Shown here in pieces: positions 44,647 through 54,066 of a DNA stretch of 64,000 nt. The first letter of the stretch is position 1. Every line of letters begins with the position of its first letter. Both the position numbers and the translations under genes were made by a program. Source of the DNA: Novipirellula artificiosorum (GTDB lineage Bacteria; Planctomycetota; Planctomycetia; Pirellulales; Pirellulaceae); assembly GCF_007860135.1 (NCBI RefSeq), contig NZ_SJPV01000013.1, positions 72,702-136,701 of the forward strand, read 5' to 3'. The notes beneath the pieces were generated by a model, which saw only the letters and a program-made list of their open reading frames with translations, was not told the DNA's origin and did not search any database.

Positions 44647-45144
44647 AACGATGCGGGTAGAGTCATCCCCCTGGTCAAGGTTGCCGAACTAGCTGCGCAG
44701 GTGTTCCTTTGGTCGGGCTCCAGGCGCACCGCCGTTGCCAGCCTAAGGTGGTGCGATCTACGTATTGTCGATGGTGAATATCACTTCGATATAACCGACA
44801 AATGGGATGTGAGAAAATGGTTCCGAGTTCCTAAAAGTGTGGTTCAAGATCTTGGGTCGATCCGAACATCCGGTCACGACGAAGCCGGTGTCCACGTCTT
44901 CCGAAAGACCCATCTGCAAACGGCCGTGGATGGCGATCAACAGATCGAAGTCGCCAAAGACGCCGGTGTGACTCCGAAGGTAATGGCTGACCATTATCTC
45001 TCCCATGCTGACCAGCAACTTCGGTTGAGTAGTAATCGGATCTACCAAAGACTGATTGCAGGACTTACACCGGCAGTTCTTAAAAGGTACGGCTACACGC
45101 CGAAAGCGGTTGATCCACTAATCGTGAAATTGGAGGAGGCATAG
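44647..45144 (+). pseudogene. Tyrosine recombinase/integrase relic with internal deletion
   Basis: About 165 codons open from 44647. WSGSRRTAVASLRWCDLRIV carries the first catalytic arginine region and FDITDKWDVRKWFRVPKS follows. After LGSIRTSGHDE the sequence jumps to HVFRKTHLQTA (the HxxR box) and MADHYLSHAD with the likely tyrosine nucleophile, ending LTPAVLKRYGYTP. The stretch between, normally about 70-100 residues, and the N-terminal core-binding domain are absent, but the frame is kept. A GTG at 44701 could start a shorter product. Confidence 0.65.
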
Positions 45145-45188
45145 CGAAGAGAAGATTGGGCAGAGGTCGAGAGGCTCGGTGGCGAACT

Positions 45189-46085
45189 TCACGCTGCAGG
45201 CCGCCCCAGGATTGTCGATTGGAGGGTCTTCAAGTCGATGGGACCGCGATCGCGATCGAGCTCTTTTCTAGGTACGTTTCCGTAGAACGCGGCCCATCCG
45301 GTGTAGGTGCTCGGAGGGCCGATGATCAGGTCGGTCTTCGCGAAGGCGTACATGTCGTGCAGTAGGTGGCCGGGGCCGAAATGGACATTCAAACCATGGA
45401 AATCGCCAGCATCATGCTCCGCGTTGCTGCAGACCATGAACGCGACGCGGCGCGGGGCGAGTTGTTGTTGGATCTCGTGCATGGCGGCAACATAATCGCT
45501 GACGGGAAAGAAGTAGCGGCCTCCCAAAAACGTTGCGTAGTCTCCATGGCGAATGTGTACCCCCACCACCAAATCTGCTTCGCTCTGGATCGGGCTGAGG
45601 AAGCGGTCAATTGCGATCTGGTCGGACTCGTGAAGTTGAAAGTGGTCGCGGATTTTTGTCGCATGTTTTTCGAGAAACGACTGGCATCGAAAAAGCCACC
45701 CGAGCAGCATCGTGTGACGGTTGCTCTTTGCCATCTTTTCAAATGCCGGGCTTGTCATGTCAAGTGATTGGTCGTTCCTGAGGCGCAGGACGTGTGCTGG
45801 GAAACGTCGGAACCGGGCGAGGTACATGGACTTTGCAGCGAGATAGGTGCTTTGGCTCAGCAGTGCGCGATGACGTGACGAGACGATTGGACTTTCTTGA
45901 TCGAACTCCGTTGCCAGCGGATACCGGCACCATGGATCGCGGGCTGTGCGAGGAAACAGATTCGCGTATTCGTTGAAACAGGGATTTGCTACGGAAACGC
46001 CGTATTCCTCCGCGGCGGCGATGGCGTGTGCATAAAGCCACAATCGGTTGCCCAATTGTCCGTATTCTCGAGCGACGACAATCAT
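45189..46085 (-). CDS. Glycosyltransferase family 11-like (alpha-1,2-fucosyltransferase type)
   Basis: 298 residues. The N-terminus EYGQLGNRLWLYAHAIAAAE and the motif HIRHGDY at residues 177-183 correspond to the GT11 G-x-LGN-x-LF opening and HxRRGDY donor-binding motif. VCSNAEHDAGDF and FAKTDLIIGPPSTYTGWAAF match the later SDDxxW/NSTFSWW-like region loosely. The family moves fucose from GDP-fucose to galactose or similar acceptors in the cytosol, for cell-surface glycans. It stands alone, on the strand opposite the integrase relic. Confidence 0.65.
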   Translation of the reverse strand: MIVVAREYGQLGNRLWLYAHAIAAAEEYGVSVANPCFNEYANLFPRTARDPWCRYPLATEFDQESPIVSSRHRALLSQSTYLAAKSMYLARFRRFPAHVLRLRNDQSLDMTSPAFEKMAKSNRHTMLLGWLFRCQSFLEKHATKIRDHFQLHESDQIAIDRFLSPIQSEADLVVGVHIRHGDYATFLGGRYFFPVSDYVAAMHEIQQQLAPRRVAFMVCSNAEHDAGDFHGLNVHFGPGHLLHDMYAFAKTDLIIGPPSTYTGWAAFYGNVPRKELDRDRGPIDLKTLQSTILGRPAA

Positions 46086-46109
46086 GGAGAGATCCTTGAA
46101 ACCATGTGT

Positions 46110-47396
46110 TTAATGTGGCGAGAAAATTGCTTGTTTGATGTGACGCCAAATGAATAGCAACACTCCCATCAAGCCCAGCATCGCCAAGCAGAGCCAGAGA
46201 ATGAAATTGCCGAGAAACAGCAGGTTCGGCAAGAACCACTGATTCATGACCGCATTCCAACCGAGAACCGTCATGAGCGTGCCAGCACACAGATAGGGAC
46301 CAAACGGCACTCGCGGTTCTCGGGTGATCACGTATTGGATGAGCACGATGACGATCGCGGCGAAGGGTGATAGAAAGAACGCGATGACCGCCGCTTGCCA
46401 ACCGACAAACGCGCCGATCATGGCCATCAAGGTGACATCGCCAAACCCCATCGCCTCGACGCCCATCGCACTCGACGCAATGATTCGAATCGCCCAAATC
46501 ACGCCGCCTCCGACCGCCAAACCGACCAAGGCCGAAAACAATCCATGCCAATGAGCACCGCCGATTTTGAAAACCACACTGATGGCCAACATACCCGTGA
46601 GCCAAATGGCAAACAAAACCTTCCAAGTCGAATGGCGAACCAGGCCAGCGCAAAAGAACTCCACTGCTTTGGCCAAACCACGGCGAAGAATCAATCGTCG
46701 GTCGGCCAGGGCAAAGCACCACCCGCTCCAAATCGCCAATCCTGTTAGTAGCCCTGTGCTGGTCCACCACTTCGCCATCGATGGCCACCAAGGCATTTCG
46801 AAGGTGGTGGGCTTGAATGTTTCGGGAACTCCGGCGACTGGCCACGACATTGGCATAAATTGCCAATAGGAAATCGATGCAATCAGCAAAGCAAAGAGCG
46901 TCCCCGGAATGGTAATTTCATCGGGGATGGTCTGTTCGTCAAAGTCAATGAAGGTTGCAGCGACCATCAAGACCAAGAGTACGGCGTGACCCAAAAAAAT
47001 CTGCGTTCCCCGTGGCTCAAACGCGGTCAACACCGCGGGGACCTGCGCGGCAGCGAGTTGTGAAATGGGCAGCAGCCCACCCGCTTGTGTCTCGTACCAG
47101 TAGAGTGCCGGCAAGGCGACCGCTAAGCTTAGTTCGATAAGCACGGGACGAACCCAAAAGCCGCGTCCATGGATCGACGATTCGCGAGCGAGAGAAAACC
47201 AACCGATGATCGGAATCCGGTCGCTGGCGCGACGCGGGGGTGCTTTGAGGTCCGCAGGCGCCCAGGGATCAATCGGTCGGGGGTACCAACACCATGTGTA
47301 GATCACATAGTTGGCGACGGCCCCAGCGATGATCCCAACGAGCATGAGGATCGCTAGTCGCAGAGGCATCGCGAGCCCCATCCAGAAGTTGATCAC
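46110..47396 (-). CDS. Prepilin peptidase (A24 family leader peptidase/methylase)
   Basis: 428 residues with several membrane helices. The first catalytic aspartate lies in TFIDFDEQTIPDEITIPG and the second in AMGFGDVTLMAMIGAFVGWQ, the GxGD motif. The N-terminal segment (ASDRIPIIGWFSL) matches the CxxC-less version of the methylase domain. It cleaves type IV prepilin or pseudopilin leaders at the inner membrane. Planctomycete members carry a long insert between the aspartates, as here. ATG at 47369 is an alternative start. No pilus genes are nearby. Confidence 0.82.
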   Translation of the reverse strand: MINFWMGLAMPLRLAILMLVGIIAGAVANYVIYTWCWYPRPIDPWAPADLKAPPRRASDRIPIIGWFSLARESSIHGRGFWVRPVLIELSLAVALPALYWYETQAGGLLPISQLAAAQVPAVLTAFEPRGTQIFLGHAVLLVLMVAATFIDFDEQTIPDEITIPGTLFALLIASISYWQFMPMSWPVAGVPETFKPTTFEMPWWPSMAKWWTSTGLLTGLAIWSGWCFALADRRLILRRGLAKAVEFFCAGLVRHSTWKVLFAIWLTGMLAISVVFKIGGAHWHGLFSALVGLAVGGGVIWAIRIIASSAMGVEAMGFGDVTLMAMIGAFVGWQAAVIAFFLSPFAAIVIVLIQYVITREPRVPFGPYLCAGTLMTVLGWNAVMNQWFLPNLLFLGNFILWLCLAMLGLMGVLLFIWRHIKQAIFSPH

Positions 47397-47491
47397 AGCA
47401 TCGATCCTGTATTCTCTTGTCGTTCGACTCTCGCTAGTGCTTCGTCTACTTTTTAAGTTCCACTACCCAAACATTTAATGCTGACGGTTCA

Positions 47492-48193
47492 CTAGGCCGC
47501 ATGACGCGTCTCTTTTTTCTCGGGATTTCGACTGACCAAGTGTTTCGCTTCGCCACCGTCCACCCTCTTTTCTAGCCGATGCAGTTCGTTCTCGATACGC
47601 AGCGTAAAGGCTTCGAGTGTCTCGCCTGGTTCGGTACGTAGCGGTTTGCCAAAATAGGCATCAATTCGCGAAAATGGTTTTGGAACCTGCAAGCGATCCC
47701 AAGTCGATGTCATGATCCAGCGGCGTTGGGGAATGATGACGGCGGGCAGGACTGCCGCTCGCGTCTTATTGCCTAGTAGCGCAATGCCTCCCGACACCCG
47801 GCCTCGTGGGCCCTGTGGCCCATCCACGGCGATCGTTGCCACTCGGCCCTCATTGACCAATCGGATCATTTGGTTTAGCGCCGTCGTGCCTCCCTTGCTC
47901 GCCCCACCACTGCTGCCGCGAACGGGCAAATGGCCGCAAAACCGCAGCAGCGGGTCAACGATTTCACCATCGGTGCTACGCGAGACCATGGCAACGGTGC
48001 CGCGTTCACAGGCCATCGATCCGGCGATCTGGTGAGCATGGAGGGCGGCGTAGACGTGACCGATTCCGCGAGCATCAAGCTCCTCGCGAGGGTCGTCGTG
48101 ATAATAATACCGGCAGGTTTTGCGCAGCACGGTGATCATCAACCCGATCAAGCATCCGAGTGCCCAGGCAGCGAACTTTTTCATGATTGTCAT
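47492..48193 (-). CDS. DUF374 lysophospholipid acyltransferase-like protein
   Basis: 233 residues with an N-terminal membrane anchor. HVYAALHAHQIAGSM replaces the usual catalytic HxxxxD box, VAMVSRSTDGEIVDPLLRFC and GSSGGASKGGTTALNQMI follow, and TIAVDGPQGPRGRVSGGIAL is the DUF374 hallmark. These proteins acylate lipid A or lysophospholipid in some bacteria; the planctomycete role is unknown. Start at 48193; divergent from the PSD1 operon. Confidence 0.8.
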   Translation of the reverse strand: MTIMKKFAAWALGCLIGLMITVLRKTCRYYYHDDPREELDARGIGHVYAALHAHQIAGSMACERGTVAMVSRSTDGEIVDPLLRFCGHLPVRGSSGGASKGGTTALNQMIRLVNEGRVATIAVDGPQGPRGRVSGGIALLGNKTRAAVLPAVIIPQRRWIMTSTWDRLQVPKPFSRIDAYFGKPLRTEPGETLEAFTLRIENELHRLEKRVDGGEAKHLVSRNPEKKETRHAA

Positions 48194-48341
48194 TCAGAAC
48201 CAACTTTGGGGCCAAATGGAGTTATTTTGCAAGATTGGGATATACGGGTTTTGTGTCGCCAAGTGAATGCCGAATTTGCCAGATCCCGCTCCAATTTGAG
48301 CAAAGAAACTCAATCGAAACGTGCGTTTCTTGAGAGCCGAG

Positions 48342-48370
48342 TTGCGATTTGTTTGTCAGACTGGGATAAT
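48342..48370 (+). promoter_or_regulatory. Sigma-70-like promoter of the PSD1-DUF1501 operon
   Basis: TTGCGA, 17 bases, GATAAT, ending 50 bases before the ATG at 48421. Good spacing and near-consensus -10. Confidence 0.5.
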
Positions 48371-48420
48371 ATGCCGCAGGTCGCCTTCCCTTCTCCCTCC
48401 CCCGCACAGACCGAATCACG

Positions 48421-50904
48421 ATGGACTCTCATAGTTGGAACCGGATGCGATGGCCTTTTGGGGGGATCCTTTTGCTATCGGCATTGGGGTGGGGGGATTC
48501 GGCGCTTGCCGATGTATCGGCGCCGCAAATCGATTTTGCTCAGCAGATCCAACCCATCCTGGCAAAGCGTTGCTTTTCATGCCACGGTCCTGACTTGGCC
48601 GAAGGTGGCGTTTCGTTTGCCGAGTTTGAGTCCGCCATGTCGGCAGCCGATTCGGGGGACCATGCCATCGTCGCTGGGGATGTCGAATCCAGTATGCTGA
48701 TCGCACGGCTCACCACGGACGATCCCTACGAACGAATGCCGCCGTGGCAAGATCCGGTTCCTGAGGAAGAGATCGAGCTCCTTTCATCGTGGATCGAACA
48801 GGGAGCACGGTGGAGCAAACATTGGTCGTTTGAGCCGATGAGGGAGGTTTCGCCGCCGCAGGTCGATGACGCTGCATGGAACAAGAATCCCATTGACGCG
48901 TTCGTGTACGATTCGCTTCACCGCTCTGGCTTGAAACCCAACCCTTCTGCAAATCGCCAGACGCTGATTCGAAGAGCCTCTTACGATTTGACCGGATTGC
49001 CACCCGCACCCGCCGACGTGGACGCCTTTGCTAGCGATCCCGATCCGGGTGCATTTGCCAAACTGGTCGATCGACTGTTGCAGTCCCCCCACTACGGGGA
49101 ACGATGGGGACGGCATTGGTTGGACTTGGTGCATTACGCCGAGACGAACTCCTTTGAGCGAGACAACCCAAAACCGAACGCATGGAAGTACCGCGACTAT
49201 GTGATCCAATCGTTTAACGAGGACAAGCCATACGACCGTTTCGTCAAAGAACAAATTGCTGGCGATGAACTGGATCACGTCACCAACGAAACACTGACGG
49301 CGACCGGTTACTACCGGCTTGGGATTTGGGACGACGAACCGGCCGATCCGATGCAAGCTCGTTATGACGAGTTGGATGACTTGATCACGACGACCGGCCA
49401 GACTTTTCTAGGGCTGACGGTCAATTGCGCTCGCTGTCACGACCACAAAATCGATCCGATCCCGCAGACGGATTACTACAGCATGTTGGCGTTCTTCGAG
49501 GACGTGACACGTTACGGGACGCGAGGGGACCAAACGTCGAACCACCAAATTGACGTTTCGTCGGAGCAACTCAATGAAGCCTACCATGCCAACGACGAAC
49601 TGCAGCGTCAGATCGAATCTCAGATGCAAGCGTTCGAGCAGGCGGGCATCCTCAAAATGGCTGCAGCGGACCAACGGGCTACCGAAGGGTCACCGCGTGA
49701 GCGAAAAAAGGTTCTCGATGCCAAGCTGAAGCATCATTTGTCGCAGCAGCAGTTGTCGCAATACACCTCGCTAAGGAAGCAGTTGGATCAAGCCAGGGCC
49801 GATGCAAAGGCATTGCCGCCGCGAGAATCGGTCATGGGCTTGGCTCGCTATACCGCCAAGCCGACCAAGACCTTCGTCCTGTTTCGCGGCAACCCGCATT
49901 CGCCCGCCGAGGAGGTCCAGCCGTCGTTTCCAGATATCTTTGAGGCGGACGAGCCTCGCTTGTCCGAGCCGCCAGACGGTGTTGGGGACAACGGTCGTCG
50001 CACCGATGCCTATGGCAACGCATCGTGGGGGCGTCGCCGGGTCCTGGCGGAATGGATGACGTCGCCTGACAATCGGCTAACGGCTCGCGTGATGGCCAAT
50101 CGGATCTGGCAATTCCATTTTGGTCGCGGTATCGTTCGCAGCAGCAACAACTTTGGTCAACTCGGCACCCCACCGACACACCCTGAACTGCTCGATTGGC
50201 TCGCTCAAGAATTTGTTCGTCGCGATTGGGGAATCAAATCGATGCATCGACTGATAATGAACAGCCGTGCGTATCAAATGTCATCGAGATCGCGAAGCGA
50301 TGGCTTGGAAGTTGATCCTGGCAATGATCTGTTCTGGCGGTTTGATTCACGGCGATTGAGTGCCGAGGAGGTTCGCGATTCAATCCTGGCGGTCAACGGA
50401 TCACTCAATCCTGCGGTTTACGGCCCCAGTTTCTATGAAGCCTTGTCGGCCGAGGTGCTGGCCGGGCAATCGGTACCCGGTAAAGGATGGGGGGATTCGT
50501 CGTCGGCTGAGCGGAACCGACGGAGTGTCTACATTCATGTCAAACGATCCCTCTTGACGCCAATTTTGAGTGTGTTCGATTTTCCGGATCCGGATCAAAC
50601 GTGTGAGGCTCGGTTCATGACGCTGCAACCGGGCCAAGCGTTGTCGCTGCTCAACAGCGACTTTGTTCATGTGCAAGCCAAGCGACTCGCCAAGTCGATC
50701 GAGGCGGCGGGTTTGAGTAACGAAGAGGTCGTGCGGCGTACGATCCGCATCGTGTTTGCACGCGATGCGACCGATGCCGAGCTCGTTGAGGGAAAGGAAC
50801 TGATCGAGTCCCTGCAAGCCAACGATCGAATCGATCGAGATCGCGCGGTCGAGCTGTTTGCTTTGACGGTAATGAACTGGAACGAATTTCTGTTTGTGGA
50901 TTGA
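48421..50904 (+). CDS. PSD1 and planctomycete cytochrome c domain protein (DUF1549/DUF1553)
   Basis: 827 residues; signal peptide (ILLLSALGWGDSALA), PSC1 cytochrome-like domain with heme motif CFSCH (51-55) and the DFAQQIQPILAKR preface, DUF1549 domain (NPIDAFVYDSLHRSGLKPN; RHWLDLVHYAETNS; GLTVNCARCHDHKIDPIP, a second CxxCH at 336-340), and DUF1553 (RVMANRIWQFHFGRGIVRSS; NSRAYQMSSRSR; RFDSRRLSAEEVRDSILA). The pair with DUF1501 is a planctomycete hallmark, thought to act in exported electron transfer or polymer breakdown. Its TGA lies 5 bases before the next ATG. Confidence 0.92.
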   Translation: MDSHSWNRMRWPFGGILLLSALGWGDSALADVSAPQIDFAQQIQPILAKRCFSCHGPDLAEGGVSFAEFESAMSAADSGDHAIVAGDVESSMLIARLTTDDPYERMPPWQDPVPEEEIELLSSWIEQGARWSKHWSFEPMREVSPPQVDDAAWNKNPIDAFVYDSLHRSGLKPNPSANRQTLIRRASYDLTGLPPAPADVDAFASDPDPGAFAKLVDRLLQSPHYGERWGRHWLDLVHYAETNSFERDNPKPNAWKYRDYVIQSFNEDKPYDRFVKEQIAGDELDHVTNETLTATGYYRLGIWDDEPADPMQARYDELDDLITTTGQTFLGLTVNCARCHDHKIDPIPQTDYYSMLAFFEDVTRYGTRGDQTSNHQIDVSSEQLNEAYHANDELQRQIESQMQAFEQAGILKMAAADQRATEGSPRERKKVLDAKLKHHLSQQQLSQYTSLRKQLDQARADAKALPPRESVMGLARYTAKPTKTFVLFRGNPHSPAEEVQPSFPDIFEADEPRLSEPPDGVGDNGRRTDAYGNASWGRRRVLAEWMTSPDNRLTARVMANRIWQFHFGRGIVRSSNNFGQLGTPPTHPELLDWLAQEFVRRDWGIKSMHRLIMNSRAYQMSSRSRSDGLEVDPGNDLFWRFDSRRLSAEEVRDSILAVNGSLNPAVYGPSFYEALSAEVLAGQSVPGKGWGDSSSAERNRRSVYIHVKRSLLTPILSVFDFPDPDQTCEARFMTLQPGQALSLLNSDFVHVQAKRLAKSIEAAGLSNEEVVRRTIRIVFARDATDAELVEGKELIESLQANDRIDRDRAVELFALTVMNWNEFLFVD

Positions 50905-50909
50905 TTGAG

Positions 50910-52364
50910 ATGACGAAACAAAACAACTTCTGTGGCCGAACGCGACGCGAGTTCCTTTGGCAAACCGGGGCGGGTTTCGGTGCCACCGCATTGGCGTCGA
51001 TGCTGTCCGCGGACCGGTTTTTTGAGTCCACTGCGGCCACGGAAGCGACCTTCGTCAACCCCTTGGCCGCCAAGCCGCCGCATTTTGCTCCCAAGGCGAA
51101 ATCGGTGATCTTTCTGTTCATGTATGGGGGGCCAAGTCACATTGATACCTTCGACTACAAACCCAGCATGATCGGCATGGACGGAAAAACGGTCGAGGTG
51201 AAAACGTTTGGTCGCGGAGGGCACAAATCAGGTGGCCGGATCGTTGAACCTCGATGGAAGTTCCAGCAACACGGGCAATGCGGTAAATACGTCAGCACGT
51301 TGTTTCCGCATCTCGCTAAACACGTCGATGACATTGCGTTTTTGCATTCCATGACGGCTGATTCGCCAATCCATGGCTCGGCAATGTTGATGATGAATAG
51401 CGGCAAAATTTTGTCGGGCAATCCGGCGATGGGATCTTGGTTGACCTACGGTCTCGGAACCGAGAACGAGAATCTACCTGGCTTTGTCGTCATGCTTGAC
51501 CCAAGCGGTGGCCCGATCAGCGGCGCAAAGAATTGGAGCAGCGGCTACATGCCGGCCACTTATCAAGGCAACGTGTTTCGCAGCGAGGGAGCACCGATCC
51601 TGGACCTGGCTCCACCGAGTGACCTGCCTAGCGGTGTCCAACGTCAATTGATCGATTCGATTCAACAGGCCAACACTCGGCATCTAGAGGATCGGCCCGG
51701 AAATGATGATTTGTCATCACGTATCGCCAGCTACGAATTGGCTTACAAAATGCAATCGACTGCCCCGGAAGCGGTTGATCTTGAATCCGAAGATGCCCGG
51801 ACACTGCAAAGTTATGGTGTCCACGATCCGTTGACACGCGATTTTGGCAAACGATGCTTGATTGCTCGCCGATTGGTCGAACGAGGGGTTCGGTTTATCC
51901 AATTGTATAGTGGTGGATCGCACAACGATGCGAATTGGGATGCTCATGGTGACTTGGAAGCGAACCATAACCGACACGCCGGCGAGACCGATCAACCGAT
52001 TGCAGCCCTGCTAGCCGACCTGAAGAACCGCGGGATGCTGGACGAAACATTGGTGGTCTGGGGCGGCGAGTTTGGTCGCCAACCGACCGCGGAATACGCT
52101 CAGGGAACCGGCCGCGACCACAATGCGTTTGGCTTCACCATGTGGATGGCTGGCGGTGGGATCAAGGGGGGCATCAGCCACGGGACCACCGATGAACTGG
52201 GGTCGAAGGCGGCGGAGAATCCGCTGGAAGTCAAGAATCTACACGCCACAATCTTGCATCAAATGGGATTGGACCCCAATCGGTTGTCTTATTTTTACGG
52301 CGGCTTGAACCAAAAACTCGTGGGGGTCGAAGCGGTCGAACCGATTCACGAGATCATCGCCTAG
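50910..52364 (+). CDS. DUF1501 protein, Tat-exported
   Basis: 484 residues from ATG 50910. The leader RTRREFLWQTGAGFGATALA is a twin-arginine signal. FLFMYGGPSHIDTFDYKP, HGSAMLMMNSGKILSGNPAM, RFIQLYSGGSHNDANWDAHG and VVWGGEFGRQPTAEYAQGTG define the family, which is distantly related to sulfatase/alkaline phosphatase folds. It is always found next to PSD1 genes. It ends with LHATILHQMGLD, which allowed me to identify the relic at 5459. Convergent with TauE; their stops overlap. Confidence 0.9.
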   Translation: MTKQNNFCGRTRREFLWQTGAGFGATALASMLSADRFFESTAATEATFVNPLAAKPPHFAPKAKSVIFLFMYGGPSHIDTFDYKPSMIGMDGKTVEVKTFGRGGHKSGGRIVEPRWKFQQHGQCGKYVSTLFPHLAKHVDDIAFLHSMTADSPIHGSAMLMMNSGKILSGNPAMGSWLTYGLGTENENLPGFVVMLDPSGGPISGAKNWSSGYMPATYQGNVFRSEGAPILDLAPPSDLPSGVQRQLIDSIQQANTRHLEDRPGNDDLSSRIASYELAYKMQSTAPEAVDLESEDARTLQSYGVHDPLTRDFGKRCLIARRLVERGVRFIQLYSGGSHNDANWDAHGDLEANHNRHAGETDQPIAALLADLKNRGMLDETLVVWGGEFGRQPTAEYAQGTGRDHNAFGFTMWMAGGGIKGGISHGTTDELGSKAAENPLEVKNLHATILHQMGLDPNRLSYFYGGLNQKLVGVEAVEPIHEIIA

Positions 52365-53110
52365 ATCCAACCCAGTAACCGTGCTGCGGCAATCGCCGTG
52401 AATGCCAACAAGATGCTGTTGAACCAGCGTTGCGGCACGCGGCTGACCAACCAACGACCCGCCAACATGCCGATCGGGATGGCGGGAGCAAACATCGCGT
52501 CGACCACCAAGGATTCGAGGTGAATCAATCCGAGGTTAAAGCTGAGCGGCAATTTGATCAGGTTCAGGACCAAGAACAACCAGGCGCTGCTGCCGATCAA
52601 TTCCCATTTGGGCATGTTGACGGCCACCAAATACAAGGCCACCACCGGTCCGGCAGCGTTGGCTAACATCGTGGTCATTCCGGCAAGCAGTCCCAATACA
52701 ATTGCAAACCATGGCGTGTGCGGCACCCCATCAAACGATTCGGGACGCCATAGCCGCAGCACCTGAATCCCCGTCAACACCATGATGATGGTGCCCACGA
52801 GTAAACGGAACGCGTCTTCGTTTAAACGCCCCATCAACAGCCAACCCATCACGATTCCCAGCAAGGTCGGCGGCAACAATTTGCGCACATGGCTCCAATC
52901 CGCCTTGCGACCAAAAAACTTGATCGCGCAGAAATCGCCGATGACAAGCATTGGCAATAAAACACCGGTGGATTCTTTTGTACCGAAAACCAATGCAAAC
53001 ACGATCACATGCAACATGCTGACGCCTGGAAATCCGGACTTGCTGAATCCGATCCCCAGGGCGCCGATGACGAGGTAAACCATGTCAAGCATGGAAAGGC
53101 TGCTGAGCAT
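52361..53110 (-). CDS. TauE/SafE family sulfite/sulfonate exporter
   Basis: 249 residues, eight hydrophobic helices. LVIGALGIGFSKSGFPGVSM and AGMTTMLANAAGPVVALYLV are the two TauE half-repeat signatures. It would export sulfite, sulfoacetate or another anion. The start is set at ATG 53110, which overlaps the stop of the upstream gene (TGATG); the open frame upstream of it is antisense-like and within the NagB-like gene. In a sulfatase-rich genome sulfur-anion export is a reasonable link, but unproven. Confidence 0.85.
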   Translation of the reverse strand: MLSSLSMLDMVYLVIGALGIGFSKSGFPGVSMLHVIVFALVFGTKESTGVLLPMLVIGDFCAIKFFGRKADWSHVRKLLPPTLLGIVMGWLLMGRLNEDAFRLLVGTIIMVLTGIQVLRLWRPESFDGVPHTPWFAIVLGLLAGMTTMLANAAGPVVALYLVAVNMPKWELIGSSAWLFLVLNLIKLPLSFNLGLIHLESLVVDAMFAPAIPIGMLAGRWLVSRVPQRWFNSILLAFTAIAAARLLGWI

Positions 53111-54060
53111 CAATGCATTTCGATCGAGCAAGTGCCGATGCCGGCGCGGTAATAATTGAATTGCACGTTGGGATGATCGGCAAGCAACGACATCGGAACC
53201 GCCGAGTTGGCGATGCCTTTTGAGATCATGAACGCCGTCAATCGTTGGCCGAAGGGGTTGTCGTGGGTGCCGGCATGCCAGATGGAAACCTTCTCGGCTT
53301 TCCACGTTTCCAGTGGTCCGACGGTTACGGCCGAGGTTGGCACCAACGAAATGTTCCCACCACCGCTGGTTCGCGCGTTTTGAGCAATCGTTAACGGGTG
53401 CAACTCAACCACACGTGTTCCCAATTGACGATACTGCTGAGGTGTTGGCGGTGCGTCCGCCCACTGGCCTTCGCGCCGCAGCGGATCGTTAAACGCCCAA
53501 TGCTTGACGTCACCCTGTCCGCCCTGCATCACGGCACACCGGACACCGTCCTCCCAACTGGCTCGATACACTCCGGTGTCCGCTCTGGGGAAATGCAAGT
53601 TCGCATTTGGCATCCGCAGCCTTGAATCGAGACGATCAAACAACGCTTCACGGTCGCATTTCTCGAACGACAACGGATGGGATGGCGAGACTTCCTTGCC
53701 GTCGATCACCCATTCGTCCATTCCCCAAAAGTGCCCGCTTCGCACATCGATGTCGAGCGTGTTGATCAAGCGAGCCACCAGCGGCAATTGTTCCGTTGGC
53801 CCGATCGGTCCGCAAATGCCGACGGGGTTGTCGTCGGTCGATTGCCGCCACGCATCAACGTATTCGAGCGCTTCGGCAAGATAAAAGTCTTCGAGCGTAT
53901 CGTAGATCACGACTTGGAAGCCGGGTCGCGAGAGCGATTGAATCTCTGCAATCGACAACGCCGCCGCTTCCTCGATCAACGCTTGCTCCAAAGTGGTGTA
54001 GTCCCACCAAGCGGGTGCAATCGCACTCACTTTCTTTGTAACGTCGGCCTTGCTTGACAT
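53110..54060 (-). CDS. NagB/glucosamine-6-phosphate isomerase-like protein
   Basis: 316 residues. GFQVVIYDTLEDFYLAEALE, GICGPIGPTEQLPLVARLIN and SGHFWGMDEW match the NagB/RpiA/6-phosphogluconolactonase fold, with the D in GMDEW in the position of the catalytic aspartate. The C-terminal half (AGTHDNPFGQRLTAFMISKG; VPMSLLADHPNVQFNYYRAG) is as in Pirellulaceae glucosamine-6-phosphate isomerase-like proteins. Substrate is unproven; amino-sugar phosphate is the family's. Coupled to TauE downstream (TGATG) and 7 nt after the DUF1080 gene. Confidence 0.75.
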   Translation of the reverse strand: MSSKADVTKKVSAIAPAWWDYTTLEQALIEEAAALSIAEIQSLSRPGFQVVIYDTLEDFYLAEALEYVDAWRQSTDDNPVGICGPIGPTEQLPLVARLINTLDIDVRSGHFWGMDEWVIDGKEVSPSHPLSFEKCDREALFDRLDSRLRMPNANLHFPRADTGVYRASWEDGVRCAVMQGGQGDVKHWAFNDPLRREGQWADAPPTPQQYRQLGTRVVELHPLTIAQNARTSGGGNISLVPTSAVTVGPLETWKAEKVSIWHAGTHDNPFGQRLTAFMISKGIANSAVPMSLLADHPNVQFNYYRAGIGTCSIEMH

Positions 54061-54066
54061 GTTGGG

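Noticed and set aside
45760..46866. 368-residue minus-strand ORF across prepilin peptidase and GT11 genes
   Set aside because: Overlaps two well-supported genes in another frame and is arginine/serine-rich with no motif.
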